Shown here: positions 63,686 to 64,000 of the stretch, one piece after another
How positions within the stretch are numbered: the first letter of the stretch is position 1
How the letters are laid out: every line of letters starts with the position of its first letter
Assembly: GCA_965199875.1 (NCBI GenBank)
Contig: OZ241346.1
Location: 4,278,001 to 4,342,000 of the forward strand
Length of the DNA: 64,000 nucleotides
Direction: 5' to 3'
DNA from: VXYL01 sp965199875
GTDB taxonomy: Bacteria; Pseudomonadota; Gammaproteobacteria; Pseudomonadales; Azotimanducaceae
The notes under the pieces: generated by a model
Database searches by the model: none
What the model was told of the DNA's origin: nothing
What the model saw: only the letters and a program-made list of their open reading frames with translations
Translations under genes and position numbers: made by a program

Positions 63686-64000
63686 TCAGCCGTTGAAGCC
63701 TTCCGCCTGCAGGCCGGCGCGTATCGCGTCGCACAGCCTTTCGACATGTTCCTGGGTGTTTGCCGTGGAGAGGCAGCCGCCAACGCCGAGGCCGACCATC
63801 CACATGCCTTCGTTCTGCAGGAAGCTCTGCATGAACCGGCTCTTTCGCCGCTCGTCCGCCGTGCCGACGACGTCGTCGAGCCGGCGCAGCGGCCGCTGGT
63901 GGAAGTGCAAGCCGAATAGGGATCCGCCACCCACCACCTGCGCGTCGACGTCGAGCTCGGCGAGCAGCGACCGCAGTCGCTGCCGCAGTTCGTCGCCAAG
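63686..64000 (-). CDS. Class III aminotransferase (HemL/GSA-aminomutase-like), C-terminal part
   Basis: The frame is open to the right edge, so the PLP lysine and most of the enzyme lie beyond. The last 104 residues include VVGGGSLFGLHFHQRPL, the small domain strand of glutamate-1-semialdehyde aminomutase and related PLP aminotransferases, then a FMQSFLQNEGMWMVGLGVGGCLS stretch (equivalent to the ML-ERGVY...S block) and QEHVERLCDAIRAGL. Exact substrate cannot be told. Converges with uvrA. Confidence 0.8.
   Translation of the reverse strand, partial: LGDELRQRLRSLLAELDVDAQVVGGGSLFGLHFHQRPLRRLDDVVGTADERRKSRFMQSFLQNEGMWMVGLGVGGCLSTANTQEHVERLCDAIRAGLQAEGFNG

Overview
The window is a chromosomal segment of very high GC content with dense, mostly short-spaced genes. 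The gene set points to a gammaproteobacterium: the block mrcA-pilMNOPQ-aroK-aroB, ffh next to a CorB/CorC-type transporter, guaB-guaA-tadA followed by the long single-chain purL, dsbB, def and a PA0069-type radical SAM gene. F420 chemistry (a fused FO synthase and a luciferase-like oxidoreductase), VOC and phytanoyl-CoA dioxygenases and an acetoin-dehydrogenase-like operon suggest an uncultivated, perhaps marine or host-associated, lineage. That placement is inference. I saw no tRNA, rRNA, CRISPR array, insertion sequence or prophage.

Layout. 1-4.2 kb: end of a cyclase-family gene, an extended SDR reductase, a mannose-1-phosphate guanylyltransferase/isomerase and a secreted PDZ protein. 4.3-13.2 kb: dsbB and mrcA on the minus strand, then pilMNOPQ-aroK-aroB on the plus strand with overlapping genes. 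13.5-18.5 kb: a Bax-inhibitor-1 protein, then a minus-strand operon of two VOC (glyoxalase/dioxygenase fold) proteins followed by a CbbQ/NorQ AAA+ ATPase and a CbbO/NorD VWA protein. 18.8-27.8 kb: an esterase-like hydrolase, a GST, a radical SAM protein behind a LexA-box-like site, DUF3750, FO synthase, an NhaC-type antiporter and small proteins. 27.9-35.4 kb: folate cyclo-ligase, peptide deformylase, rpiA, a frameshifted DNA adenine methyltransferase, an LLM oxidoreductase, ffh, a CorB-like transporter and DUF2784. 35.4-46 kb: leuA with a leucine-rich leader, an Uma2-type nuclease-fold protein, purL, tadA, guaA and guaB. 46-49.5 kb: an orphan formate dehydrogenase/NuoF-type flavoprotein, a phytanoyl-CoA dioxygenase and a 2Fe-2S ferredoxin. 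49.6-55.7 kb: an acoABXC-like operon (E1 alpha, E1 beta, AcoX, E2) with a trailing ABC solute-binding protein. 56-64 kb: a polyprenyl-type glycosyltransferase, an orphan MoxR ATPase, an unusual SeqA/ADP-ribosylglycohydrolase fusion, uvrA, and the end of a class III aminotransferase.

Most notable items: (1) a 552-residue protein in which an ADP-ribosylglycohydrolase domain lies between a SeqA-like N-terminal segment and a SeqA-like C-terminal domain that keeps the GRTR and NTN motifs; (2) an adenine methyltransferase split in two frames at a CCCCC run, where a single -1 slip restores the conserved sequence; (3) a CbbQ/CbbO activase pair co-transcribed with VOC enzymes rather than Rubisco or NO reductase, whose VWA gene has no ATG, GTG or TTG start; (4) a LexA-box-like palindrome upstream of a photolyase-like radical SAM gene; (5) F420 biosynthesis in a gammaproteobacterial context; (6) a leucine-rich leader before leuA.
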